Assembly: GCA_905250075.1 (NCBI GenBank)
Contig: CAJNOP010000063.1
Coordinates: 221,752-285,751 of the forward strand
Direction: 5' to 3'
Length of the DNA: 64,000 nucleotides
From: Rotaria sp. Silwood1
Taxonomy: Eukaryota; Rotifera; Eurotatoria; Philodinida; Philodinidae
Positions 1-10,801 of the stretch are shown here, one piece after another. Each line of letters begins with the position of its first letter. Within the stretch, counting starts at the first letter, position 1. The position numbers and the translations under genes were made by a program. Below the pieces are notes generated by a model, which made no database searches, was not told where the DNA came from, and was given only the letters and a program-made list of their open reading frames with translations.

Positions 1-201
1 ATCAAGTGTGACTATTTTCTATTTGACAGCTTCGTTTTTTTTTCATTTATACCTGTAATTTCATCTACTGTATATCAAGGGGAAAAAACGGTTTCCAAGA
101 TTCTGAAAGGCTCCGAAGGATTTCCGAAGATTTCTAGAGATTCCTAAAGATTTCCAAAGAGTTCAAGGATTAAAATCTGCTTTTTTCCCCTTGCTTCAAG
201 C
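1..201. other. Non-coding left edge
   Basis: No open frame of note. The sequence contains a run of near-repeats of the type TTCCNAAGATT (about 95-165), a short degenerate direct repeat that precedes the 34-bp tandem array. Confidence 0.5.
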
Positions 202-350
202 TCTATTATACAGGGGTACCCATAGGTCCTCAAGGGCTATGCTATGGGGGTACCCATACGTCCTCAAGTGCTATGCTATGGGGTATCCCTAGGTCCTCAA
301 GTGCCATTATATAGGGGCACCCATAGGTCTTCAAGGACTATTACATAGGG
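202..350. repeat. 34-bp tandem repeat, about four copies, abutting the telomere-like array
   Basis: The motif TCCTCAAG (last copy TCTTCAAG) recurs at 227, 261, 294 and 328, giving periods of 34, 33 and 34 bp. Each unit carries a GGGGTACCCATAGG-like core followed by CTATGCTATG or CCATTATATA. The array runs directly into the G-rich hexamer array that starts near 349, with no unrelated sequence between. This position suggests subtelomere-type satellite sequence, but that is inference. Confidence 0.85.
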
Positions 351-705
351 GTGTGGGTGTGGGTGTGGGTGTGGGTGGGTGTGGGTATGTGTGGGGTGTG
401 GGTGTGGGTGTGGGTGGTGTGGGTGTAGGTGTGGTGTGGGTGCGGGTGTGGGTGTTGTTATCACTGATTCTATTCCACACCCACCTACGCCCCACATCCA
501 CACCCCACACCCCACACCCACATCCACCCACACCCACACTCGCGCCCACATCCACCCACACTCACACCCACACCCCACCCACACCCACCCACACCCACAC
601 ACACCCACACACCCACACCCACACCCACACCCACACCCGCACGGCACCCACACCCATACACCCACACCCACACCCACACCCACATCCACACCCACACCTA
701 CACCC
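349..705. repeat. Head-to-head TGTGGG / CCCACA array (telomere-like, fusion orientation)
   Basis: From about 349 to 456 the plus strand is a degenerate (GGGTGT)n, equivalent to TGTGGG, with variants such as GGGTGC and GGTGTA. After a short non-repeat spacer (about 457-474, TGTTATCACTGATTCTATT region) the complementary (CCCACA)n follows to about 705. TGTGGG is the published telomeric unit of bdelloid rotifers. G-rich strand first, then C-rich strand, is the order expected when two chromosome ends join; a simple interstitial telomere insertion would have one orientation only. The open frames predicted here are products of the repeat and are not genes. Confidence 0.8.
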
Positions 706-2176
706 TCAAAATCTAATTGTACATCATAAATAATAAAAAAAAACTTGAATTAATTTGTCTATTATGTGGGAAAAATATGTTGAACTTTCATTCAAGAGAA
801 ACTAACCTTTTCTCACAGAAAAAATGAAGCGTATTATTTTCAATTTATTGATGTTTCAATTTATTTTTCTGGGCTGCCTATTTACGGTTATAAATTGAAT
901 AGATTTGAATGTTGAGAGATTTTTGCTAAGGAACTTTCTGATAAATGGATGAATAGAAAACAGATTTCTTCTAATTAAATAGTAACTTTTTCATTACATA
1001 AACTTTTATGTGACTGTTTAATATTAGAATTCTTATTTCTTTCATATCCAAAGTGATATCAGAACTAATCAACATTTGTCAAAAAACTTCAAGAACATAG
1101 TGTAAATGTCAAACTTTTCCTTGATATGAAAAATCCATGTTATTATATTTCCTCCATGAATATGAACAAAAGAAAAGCATCTCAAACTTCACATAAAGGC
1201 AGACGATTGAAATTTATTTCATGTCTTTCTGTCGTCAGAATTCTATAAGCTTCTCAAAGTATGTTTGCTTGTAGTTGAAAAAACTGAAATGGAGCGTATT
1301 GTTGATGCCAAACATTATATGATTTCCTAGCATCTGTCATGATTTTCATCAAAATAGAATTTTCTTATAAAGACAATATCGGTTTTCATTTATGTGATTT
1401 ATCCACAAGTAAGACAATCCACATCATTAATCATTTTCAATGCTGTAGTCTTCCTCGCTTTGATTCATATATCTACAGTCTTGTACGAGTAAAAACTAGA
1501 CTAAAAGATTCCTAATCTTAAATTTATTTAAAAATATTTCTTTTGGATATTTGACTTTATATCTTCGAGATAATTTAATCTCATTTCTCAGTTTATTTCG
1601 TTCTTTCCAAAACCATATTTTTATTGAGCCTTCAGGACATCTTTTAAAATTATGAACAAGTCGGTATCAATGCCACTAATAAGGCTTATTCAAGGTAGAA
1701 AAAACCTACTTGATTAAAATAACATCATTAAACCACTCAGATATTTGTTTACAGTTAAGTAGACTGAGGTGGGATAAAAATTCTGAACATACATAGAATA
1801 GAAAATAAATTCTCATTCTAATTCCTTCGTTTTGATTATGTTCAATAGCAACTAAACATTCGAAGCATAAGTAGATGCATGTATAAAAACCTGCTAGTTT
1901 ACAATTTAGAACAGAGATCGCTTCAGATCCTTCTAAATATTTTTGTTCTTAATGTTGTAATTTAAGTCAAAAATAAATCTGAATATATAGAGAGACAGAA
2001 CATGAATTACTCAGTCTAGCTGACTACCTTTTTTTTCTCTTCAGTGGCTTAAAACCACTAGGACATTGAATGATAAGTTTCTGCAAAGACTTGGTGCACA
2101 TAGGTTAAAAATTATGAGTAATCTAATTATCCTAACTGAAATAAATTGGATGTAATAGATTATATATTGTTCACAA
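706..2176. other. Non-coding AT-rich sequence
   Basis: No ORF with coding character on either strand, no convincing splice-bounded exon and no tRNA-like fold seen. Ordinary intergenic sequence as far as can be read. Confidence 0.5.
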
Positions 2177-2301
2177 CCGAGATGTCTATAGCGGCACGTT
2201 TCTCAAAATCCCATTGCGGCAGCGGGGCGGTAGCAGCAGATTATTATTTTCAGCCATCGCGGCGCTGCGTGGCAGATTTTCAGCCGCGATGGACATCTCT
2301 G
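2177..2301. mobile_element. Short hAT-type MITE (about 125 bp)
   Basis: The terminal inverted repeats begin CCGAGATGTCTATAGCGGC on the left and, read inward from the right end, CAGAGATGTCCATCGCGGC. They are flanked by a near-perfect 8-bp direct duplication, GTTCACAA (2169-2176) and GTTTACAA (2302-2309), 7 of 8 identical. CAGAG-type termini with 8-bp duplications are typical of the hAT superfamily. The interior is strikingly GC-rich against the AT-rich surroundings and has no coding capacity, so the element is non-autonomous. Confidence 0.7.
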
Positions 2302-2417
2302 GTTTACAAGAATAAGAGACTATTTCTAATAGTGAACTGATTTTTAATTGATATTTTATTAGAAAATTCTTTTAAGTTATAAAATAGAACATGATAAACG
2401 AGAAAAGATAAAATTTA

Positions 2418-3010
2418 CTAATGTCCGTTTCAAAATATAATGCGTCCCACTGTTTTTTGAATAACTCAAGAACGCAATCAGCTAGAGATCTGCGATTTTC
2501 ACCAATCGAAAGAAGAGACAGGGGGACGTCTTTTTTCTGCAATATTGTATCAGACAAAATCATTTTAAAATCAGTCATTTCTGCAAAACATTGCAAAAAA
2601 TGCATGAAAACGACCCAGCATTCTGAAGAAATTTTCCTTTTGACATGTGATCTAGATAGAGCGACTTCGGATCTATACTTCAGGATATAATTCGAATGAT
2701 TATCTTACCGCATCCTAACGTTTAGCAAATAAAATCGTCTATTTAATCGCAAGAAAACTATGAATTTCTTTTATTTTTGAAGCAAATTTTTCTACTTTTT
2801 GTCAAAATTTCATCTGAATGACAGACCATTTTTTCGATGTTATGCAGAAATGACTGGTTTCAAAATGATTCCGTCTGATACGATATTGGAGAAAAAGACG
2901 CCCCCCTGTCTCTTCTTTCGATTGGTGAAAACCGCAGGTCTCTAGCTGATTGTGTTCTTGAGTTATTCAAAAAACAGTGGGACGCATTATATTTTGAAAC
3001 GGACATTAGT
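2418..3010. mobile_element. Long foldback element (arms about 200 bp)
   Basis: The left arm from about 2418 (ACTAATGTCCGTTTC) is repeated in inverse orientation ending about 3010. Arm identity is clear for roughly 170 bp, for example the stretch around CCAATCGAAAGAAGAGACAG at about 2502-2521 and its complement at about 2910-2930, then weaker out to about 2645 and from about 2795. The loop is about 150 bp. No clear target duplication is visible. The ORFs here lie in the arms and mirror each other, so they are artefacts of the palindrome. Confidence 0.75.
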
Positions 3011-3469
3011 TACTGTTTCTTTATAATAAGTGAAGTACTATTTTATGTGCGCTACAATCTGACAAAAAAAATTATTTAAACAAGTCGGTATACTTATATA
3101 TTTCCTTTCTAATATCTTATTATTTGTGATAGATTGTATTCATATTACATCGAAGTCCAAAAAATGAAGACATTTTTATATTTTCTTTTTTTTTTATTTT
3201 ATTCAAACAATAATATAGATAAAGCCTATATCTTTCGTTCGCGATACGAAGCGTCCTCTTTCATATATAGAGGTTATGTGTCACTTTAATGCAATGGTGA
3301 TTTTTGTGTATACATCGAAGTGTGTGCAGATTATCTAAACCCGTGCGTTTTTATTCTATTGTTTACAATTCAATCGTTCATGTGCAATTATACATAAGTA
3401 TATCGTAGTATGAACTCCATCTATTGATGTTCAAATAATAATTTTACAGTAAACTTATTTTTTTTTACA

Positions 3470-5396
3470 ATGAATATTATTAAATATTTTATACTTTCAT
3501 CTTGTCGTCGGTTACTATTAAGAATATTACATTTGTATTCTGTTCGTCGTTTCATTGGTACAATTATTTTTGTACCCATTCTTTTGTCAATTTTTCTTCT
3601 ATTTTTTTATTCCATATTAGTCTTTCATTTCAATTATTGTTGTTCGCAGTCATCAAATATTATTGTCTCATTAACAAGTACTCCAAGACGTTTTCAATAT
3701 GAATTACCATTTACTATTCATTCATTATTGACTCAAACAAAATTACCAAAAGAAATTCGTATTTATTTATCACCAACTTCTACTATCATTAAGCAAAAAA
3801 ATCTAACATTAAATCATTTAAAAATGTACGTAAAACATGTCGATTCATCGATAATTATTGCAAAACTATTTGATGAACTAGTACATATACGTCTTGAAGA
3901 AGAAGATCATGGTCCAGCAACAAAATTTTTACCTATTTTAAAAGAATTTCATATTTTAACAACAAATCAATTCAAATCACAAGCAATTATGATTTGTGAT
4001 GATGATCATTATTATCATCCTCATACGATATCTGTATTACTTAAATATTCAAACGAATACAAGAATAGTATTGTTGGATTAAGAGGATGGCGAAGTAAGA
4101 ATCGTATTTGTGTTTACGAATTTCCTTAAAAAATTGCTTAACTTTCTACAAAAATCCCATCAATTTTACCACAAATCTTTCAATCAGTTTTATAAATCAT
4201 TGATGCTCAGCCTTTTTTCCCTAATAGAAATCATATCATACATATATCGAATTGAAATTCTAACTTTAATAAATATGCAACTAAATAATAGACGTTTTTT
4301 TCTGAAAAATAAATCAATAATGATACAAAAGATATTATTTACATAAAAATATTGATAGAAAGTTTTTTTTGGTCAATGTCATAAGTGAAGTCTCTGAAAT
4401 TTGTTGAATGATGACATCATTATTTTATAATGTCAGCTTTCGACGTTTTTTCAATTTCTAGATCTTGACTTAAACACACTATAGATACAATTTACACGTA
4501 ACCAACTATTGATGTGTACTTTTGCTCCAAATTATGGTGTATTTTTTCTCTACTCATTAAGTGACAGAAACTCATGATTTTCTTTTAGTAAAGTCTAGTT
4601 TGAGTTGACTAGCGTCCATCCAAGATGAAAAACATCATACTTGAAGACTGAAGACTTTGCTCTTTCTTTCTTTCTCGTGCCTATTTCAACTAAAAGATGT
4701 TCAAAAGAATTTCTATTATTGACTTCAAAAAATCATAAACTTTCAAACACTGACGAGATAGTGTTGAGCAATAGCTACTTTAAAACAAAATATCAAAAAC
4801 TTGACTTCAGAAAATTCCCTGAATGTTCATTATAGAAAGATTACCGTGTATAGTACTTGAAAATTCTCATGTTGTCATTTCGATTTTTAGTTCGTGAAGA
4901 TCTTATTTGGGGTGTATCAGGTGCAGTAGAACTCGGTTATCATATAATTGAATCATTTCGTCTATCGGAAATCTATCGTGTTGGTATAGTTACTGCTAAT
5001 CATGCCTATATCATTCGTCCTTCATTTTTTGATTCACAAATTTATCTTGATTTTAAACAAGCTCCCGATGATATACGTCACGTTGATGATATTTGGTTAA
5101 ATGGTCATGCATCAAAACGAAATATTACTCGTTTAGTAATACCAACATGTTGTTATAGTATTAGTATAACTCGAACACATGAACTTGAAAATTATTTAAT
5201 TTCACATCAAATTACACGATCATCAGCAAATGATCATGCATTAAGATGGTTTAATCAAACATGGGAAAAGGATTTATGGTATAGATTTAATGGACAAAAT
5301 CGACCGAAAGATCTTATTTGGTGGATAAAAATTTATCGAAAATTGATTAGTATTATTTTAAGATTAAAATTTATTATTTATGTTGGTTTTATCTAA
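3470..5396 (+). CDS. Membrane-anchored GT-A-like glycosyltransferase, two exons
   Basis: Exons 3470-4094 and 4891-5396 join in phase 1 (donor GTAAGA at 4095, acceptor TTTTTAG ending 4890) to give about 376 residues ending in TAA. Residues about 28-53 form one hydrophobic segment after an Arg-rich N-terminus, a type II signal anchor. The lumenal part begins with the pattern IIVSLTSTPRRF, then HGPATKFLP and a DDD triplet at residues 177-179, the usual divalent-metal and nucleotide-sugar site of GT-A enzymes. It continues with VGLRGWR before the intron and a GVSGAVELGY segment after it. A Golgi glycosyltransferase acting on an unknown acceptor is the likely role; donor and product cannot be told from sequence. 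The 796-bp intron is long for this region and contains no recognisable gene. Without the splice the first exon reads about 11 further codons into the intron before a stop, so an annotation without the intron would wrongly give two short proteins. Such families are patchily spread in eukaryotes and bacteria, so ancient transfer is possible. Confidence 0.75.
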
Positions 5397-5424
5397 ATTT
5401 ATAAATATATAAAAAGTTATAATG

Positions 5425-5450
5425 AAAGCTTAATTTATAAATTAAGCTTT
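5425..5450 (+). terminator. Perfect 26-nt palindrome and AATAAA in the 3' end of the glycosyltransferase gene
   Basis: Starting 28 bp after the stop, the arm AAAGCTTAATTTA is followed immediately by its exact complement. A poly(A)-signal-like AATAAA follows at about 5453. The palindrome could form a hairpin in the 3' UTR; a role in 3' end formation is inference from position. Confidence 0.45.
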
Positions 5451-5458
5451 TAAATAAA

Positions 5459-5980
5459 TATTGAATGGAAATGTAATGATTGTTAGAAACAAATAAATGA
5501 ATAATATTATGTTTGAAAGTAAATAAGATTGATTAATAATTATATGATCATTCCTTTTTCTTTTCAATAAGATATTAAATAATAATATCATTCAAGTTGT
5601 TAAACCTTATGCATTGATTTTTATTGAAAAATTAATTTGTCTCATTATAATAAATTTAGACGAGAAAGTTACTTTTAATAAAAAAAAACAAACTTTCGTC
5701 TCGATAAACTGATGAAAATAATTTTATTATTAAATAACTCTATCTACTTTTCGTGTAAATTGTTATTTAATTTAAATTACATTGAATAGAATGTAATTAT
5801 AATTTTTCGACTGTACATTTATTTAATTATAAAAGAAATAATAAAACAATGATTATTAATCACTAAGCTTTGATCTGTATAACCAGTTTTATTGATTTAC
5901 ATTTTGTATTAATGAAAAACATTGGTATTAATAGAATATATATTTATATAAACTTAAAATTTAGGATAGTGTTTATCGAT
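5459..5980. other. Intergenic AT-rich sequence
   Basis: No coding character. A weak inverted repeat (AGACGAGAAAGTT near 5659 and AACTTTCGTCTCG near 5692) is the only structure seen. Confidence 0.45.
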
Positions 5981-7661
5981 GTGAAGCTACCACGACGACC
6001 AATCATAAAAAACACCACAAAATACCAAACACAATCCGGAAAATACCAATACTTAATCCTTAGTTACAATCAAATCCTCGTTAAAAACAAACTCCCTAAC
6101 GGTTAGCGAGTGTTCCAAACGAAAATTGTATACTAAAAATTCAATTCTGTGTAATTCAAACAACGGACTAACACCAACAACCATTGGGCATTCATCCCAT
6201 CTCCTTCCTCAAAGAAAATCAATTCTTTCGTTGTCTTCACCCATTTCTTAGACTCGAGTACATAATCATTTTCTTCACATTCCAGTCCTCCCTCACATGC
6301 ACACATACCATTCTATCACTGATCGCTGTCATCAGAAGCAGACGCATATTCTACACTACATGCCCGCTTACATCACTCATATATTAATAATAGGACCTCC
6401 TTTGCCAGCCTGAACTGGTAGAACAAGCAACTACTATTCCATTCAATACCTGCTGCCCTAGCTTCACCATCACTCTCACCAGAACACAACTAGCAGATGA
6501 CATATGGTCACTATTGCCACAAACTCGCTAAGGTTGTTTAAAGCGTCCACCCCATTGCCCAGAGAGAACTACCATATCATTCGATTCAGAATTGAATGAT
6601 CTATCATTTAGACCATGTCTTCTCTCTCGGCCATGAGTCTCACTGCATGAAAAATATGAAATAATGCATGGGTACTGGTTTGACCGATTGCTATGAAAAT
6701 TTTATAAGAGATAATAGGGCTGTGTGGATTTATGTAATTGAAGTATGTATTGAGATTTGATTGTTATTATATCTGTACTTTTCACATTCTTCAATAGTAA
6801 GATCAATTCAAACTCGGTTTGTTGTGGAAATTAACGTGCATAATTCTTTACTTTAATTTCTCGAAGTTCAAAAAGAGATGGCCATCATTGATGGGAGCAC
6901 TGTGATCTCATGATTAGATTTGAGTAGCATAAATCTCATTATATTTTTCTACATATAATTAGCAAGAAATTGCTCCACTATCAAGTGAAAGTGGTCTTAT
7001 TTAAATTTTTGGCTAAAATAATTACTAATCAACCGAAACTTCGCGTTTTTATAGAAAACTGTAATAGCACACCGGAAAGTACGTAGTTTGAAGCGAGTCA
7101 TTTTTTATTTGCAGAGAAACACGATAATTATAATATTCAGTTAGAAGGTAATGAATAACCTTCTCTCATACAATGATTTCGTAACACGTAATGAGTAGAG
7201 CACGATGTAAACTCTCACATGCTATTTTATTTAGCGTAGAGACTATAATAATATGAATTAAATAAACTTCAAGTTGGTAATAATCAGTTGATTTTTGAAA
7301 ACTGATACAATCAATTATTTTTAATCATCAATAATAATATCTTTTTTATTAAAGAAAAGTCCTATCTTTAAAACTAATCTATAGTTTCTGTGGAGTTGCA
7401 CATTTCCATGTTTTTTCCAAAAAAAATATTCAATATTTTTAATAGAAAATTGAAAGATCCGTGCTTTTTTTTGAGGATAGAAAGAGCTCTAGAAATTATG
7501 CACAGCAATGACATATGCTACGTTTACTATGGAGTACCATATCCATGGGTTTCTCCTTCATAGTGGTATTTTTTCATTTGTCGCTTTCTGATTTGTTTTC
7601 ATTTTGACGTGTGATAATATTTCACTGATCGTGCTCAATGATCGTGTTGTGGTAGCTTCAC
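5981..7661. mobile_element. Possible non-autonomous TIR element (about 1.7 kb)
   Basis: GTGAAGCTACCAC (5981-5993) recurs exactly in inverse orientation as GTGGTAGCTTCAC ending at 7661. The similarity extends a further 10 bp or so, imperfectly. The left 550 bp is unusually poor in G on the plus strand (A/C-rich) and unlike its neighbours, which suggests foreign origin. No target-site duplication is obvious and no transposase reading frame was recognised, so this call is tentative. Confidence 0.35.
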
Positions 7662-9989
7662 ACAGATATAGTGTTTGATAGGTAATTGCATTCTAATGCA
7701 GTGGATCAACCTTGGTTATTTGTTACTAGTTTAAATTTTTGTAGAAAAGATTTTGTTTCAGCCGAATTGAACAATTTTTCTCTTGCGTTAAAAGACTTTC
7801 ATTGCCATAAAGAATTGAAAAACTACATACTTCAGGCTCGAAGTCTTTGTTATTTTTTTTTTCTACCGTAAATAAATCATGATTTTGAACTGTCGAATTC
7901 TATACGAGATTATTCTCTATTGATGATAGGTGATTTTGTTTTTTGAATGAGAATATGAAACGATTTCATGAGACGAATTAAGCATATGAAAAATTTGCAT
8001 ATCAAATGGGAAAATAAATATTTGATAAAGTTTATTTGGAATTTCAATCGCTGATAATATTATTACTAAAACAAAAAACTCAACTACAATAAGAAAAACA
8101 TTAGTACTGTCTAGATAGAACACATTGTATTAAATATTTATTTCGATTTAAATATTCGTCCAGAAAAAAAAACCATAATTATTAGCTAATAGAGTATATT
8201 CAATATCTATTTTGAGAAGTTTCGATTTCATGTTATAAATAATTTATTTTCAACTGTAAAAAACTTGTCCAGGAATTGAAGTTCAAAAATTTCTATGTTC
8301 AATGACGATTGATTTGTATTCAGTCGACAATAAGATGAATGCTTTTTTTTCCAAGAATAATATCAACTTATGGTGTTACAATGACAGAATATTGCGTCAA
8401 ATTAAATGAAAAATATTTTTTATAGATAAACTTTAATCATATACATGATATCCAACATTCAATCTATGCTAATTATAAATAACTTGTGAAGATTAAGAAA
8501 TTTCTAGTATTTTTTAATTCTTTAATTTAAATGCTAAAATAAGAACATCGAAATCTATCGGTGTATATGAGCGATATGAAAGACATACTTTTACCATCAT
8601 CTAGTATTGTTAAAGTCTATTCCAAAGTCAAGTTTCAAGTCAAAATTCAAAAACCAGTTTTCCTGATATTTCTGAGGAGAATAACAGCATTGGTTTAAAT
8701 AAATACTGCACATATGCAATATCTTCGCAGTAATACTCAAGTTGAGACTCATCTCGTTAAATCTAATCATGTCCATAATATTATGAACTTGCAGCTTCTT
8801 ACTGTAAACACTCAAAAGATTACTTATCTAAGCATTGAAAAAAAAAATAACCACCATATCTAAATCAATCGATCCATAGGATTCAAACTTATATTTTCAA
8901 AACACGTTCAATTGCAAAGATGGTATTTGAACACAACTGTAAAGTAATAGATTGACCTGAACCATGAAACTAATCAACGATTATTACAACGTATATGACC
9001 AGGATGTTACATGTACATGTTAGACAAAAATTTAAAAAAAAGATAAGACGAAACATTCTCAATGTTCGAAAAGCACGTTCAATTTCCTAATTAGTCTAGA
9101 TTCTCAAAGTAATATTGATTAAAGAACACGAAAATGATTTGTTCATAAAAACAAAAACAAGAAACTAGAATAGTAACTGATCAATATTTTATTTAAGAAG
9201 ATTTTCTTTTTATCATTTCTATAATCAACAGTGGAATTCGATAGCGATAGTTTTATTTTGAAGTATTAAAAATTTTGATACGCTTCGAAAGAACTGAACA
9301 ATAAAAAATGCCGGCATATTATATTGAGATAATTTCAATTACTTTGAGAATTAATTAGTTCATCTACCGCAACAAACTCATGTGAAATAAACAAAAAACT
9401 AATGGGTTGCATTTATTGTTTATTTATTTTTTTTCTTATTAAACAAATTGTCCTAAATGTTTTGCTTTTTCTTAAACGAGTTCTAATTTTATACATTATT
9501 ATATTGTCACTTGAACAATAATTTCAATTGTTTATTCTCATAGCAAACTTATCATAACAATGATGCTCAATAATCAGTGGCATAACTCTATATCACTTTT
9601 TTTTTCTTTTTCAGCGTGTTAACAGAAAGTGGTAATAACAGCCAACGGACACGATGTCACACACCTTGAAGGATATATTGTAAGAAAAAGAAAGAGAAAG
9701 TCGGAAAAGATATCGACAAAATGTAACATCTGCGAAAAGCAAAACAAATGGTATCTTCTTTTAACTTGTTCCACTACAAGCATCATCATTCATACCGACG
9801 AATTTTTTTTTCTCACTCTTATTTTCTCTCTTGTTTGTTTGTTTTTGGATTGGTTAGAAAAAAAAATTGATATATCTCTTTTATTGATTGGTTTGTATTG
9901 AAGAATATTAAATAGAGAAAATAATTCATCTACTATTAGTTTGATTCTAAATTACTATCCGGTGAACATAGTCAAAGATAAATAACAAA
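7662..9989. other. Intergenic region upstream of the homeobox gene
   Basis: No protein-coding exon recognised. A pyrimidine tract ending in CAG at about 9614, followed by a stretch with a possible donor near 9750 (CAAATG|GTATCT), could be an untranslated first exon of the downstream homeobox gene. This cannot be confirmed from sequence alone. Confidence 0.4.
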
Positions 9990-10801
9990 ATGGACGATAA
10001 TTCATCTTCATTTATTCAATTACATCGTGATGATTCTGGCTATGGTTCTCCAGTACTTAATCATGAATTTTTAAGTCCACACCAATCTTCATCAAATTAT
10101 TATTCTTATCAACATACTTATCATCCACATATTACTTACTCAAATAATTCATTTCATATGTATGATCAATTAACTGGAAATAATAATATGTATAGTAGTA
10201 AGTAGAATTATATTATAAGTGATATTCAATATATACTTTAATCTATTTTTTTTTTAGCTATCGATTCATCGATGACATTACCTGTTGAACAACTAGCTGC
10301 TCCAAAAATTGATTTATGTACATCACCATTACCTATGTGTACAAATTCAGCATCAACGACTCCATCAAAAGAATCAACAAATAACAATATTTGTCCTTCG
10401 TATGAATATAAAATCAATTGGGGTAGTCAATAAATATCGTCCATATTTTAAACGTTTATTTATAAATAGAACAGAAAAATGATTGAAATTTTTATTTTTA
10501 TAGTTCCACCACAAGGTCGTCGTCGCCGACAACGAACTGTATTTACACAAAGTAATGTTCAACAACTTGATAGTGTATTTATGCATAATCAATATCCAGA
10601 TATTGAATTACGTGAACAACTTGCTGCTCAAATGGGTGTTCCAGAATCACGCATTCAGGTATATAGTTAATAATAGAAAACTAAAGAGAACAATCTTAAA
10701 ATTAAACTTATGTATAGGTTTGGTTCAAAAATCGACGAACACGTGCACGCACAGCACATCGGCAACAACTTAAACTGTCCGAATCATCTTCATCCCATTA
10801 A
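9990..10801 (+). CDS. PRD-class homeodomain transcription factor with Lys-50, four exons
   Basis: Exons 9990-10197, 10258-10422, 10504-10658 and 10718-10801 join in phases 1, 1 and 0 to give 203 residues. The N-terminal 125 residues are rich in Ser, Asn, Tyr and His with no recognised domain. The homeodomain spans about residues 131-190: it starts with an Arg-rich arm, has RTVFT in helix 1 and YPDIELREQLA in helix 2, and helix 3 contains RIQVWFKNRR. Homeodomain position 50 is Lys (residue 180) and position 51 is Asn (residue 181). The last intron splits the domain between RIQ and VWF, a common site in PRD-class genes. Lys-50 occurs in Otx, Goosecoid and Pitx proteins and favours TAATCC-type sites. 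The sequence is too diverged to name an orthologue, and there is no paired domain. Only 13 residues follow the domain. An AATAAA lies at about 10839 after the stop. Nuclear DNA-binding regulator. Confidence 0.85.

Noticed and set aside
297-733. Overlapping Val/Gly/Cys-rich and His/Pro/Thr-rich ORFs on both strands
   Set aside because: They are translations of the TGTGGG/CCCACA repeat in several frames.
2372-2690. Two overlapping ORFs of 77-89 codons
   Set aside because: They lie in one arm of the foldback element, and the other arm repeats the sequence inverted without keeping a frame.
4110-4835. Small ORFs between the two glycosyltransferase exons
   Set aside because: They fall inside the 796-bp intron, have random AT-rich composition and no homology that I recognise.
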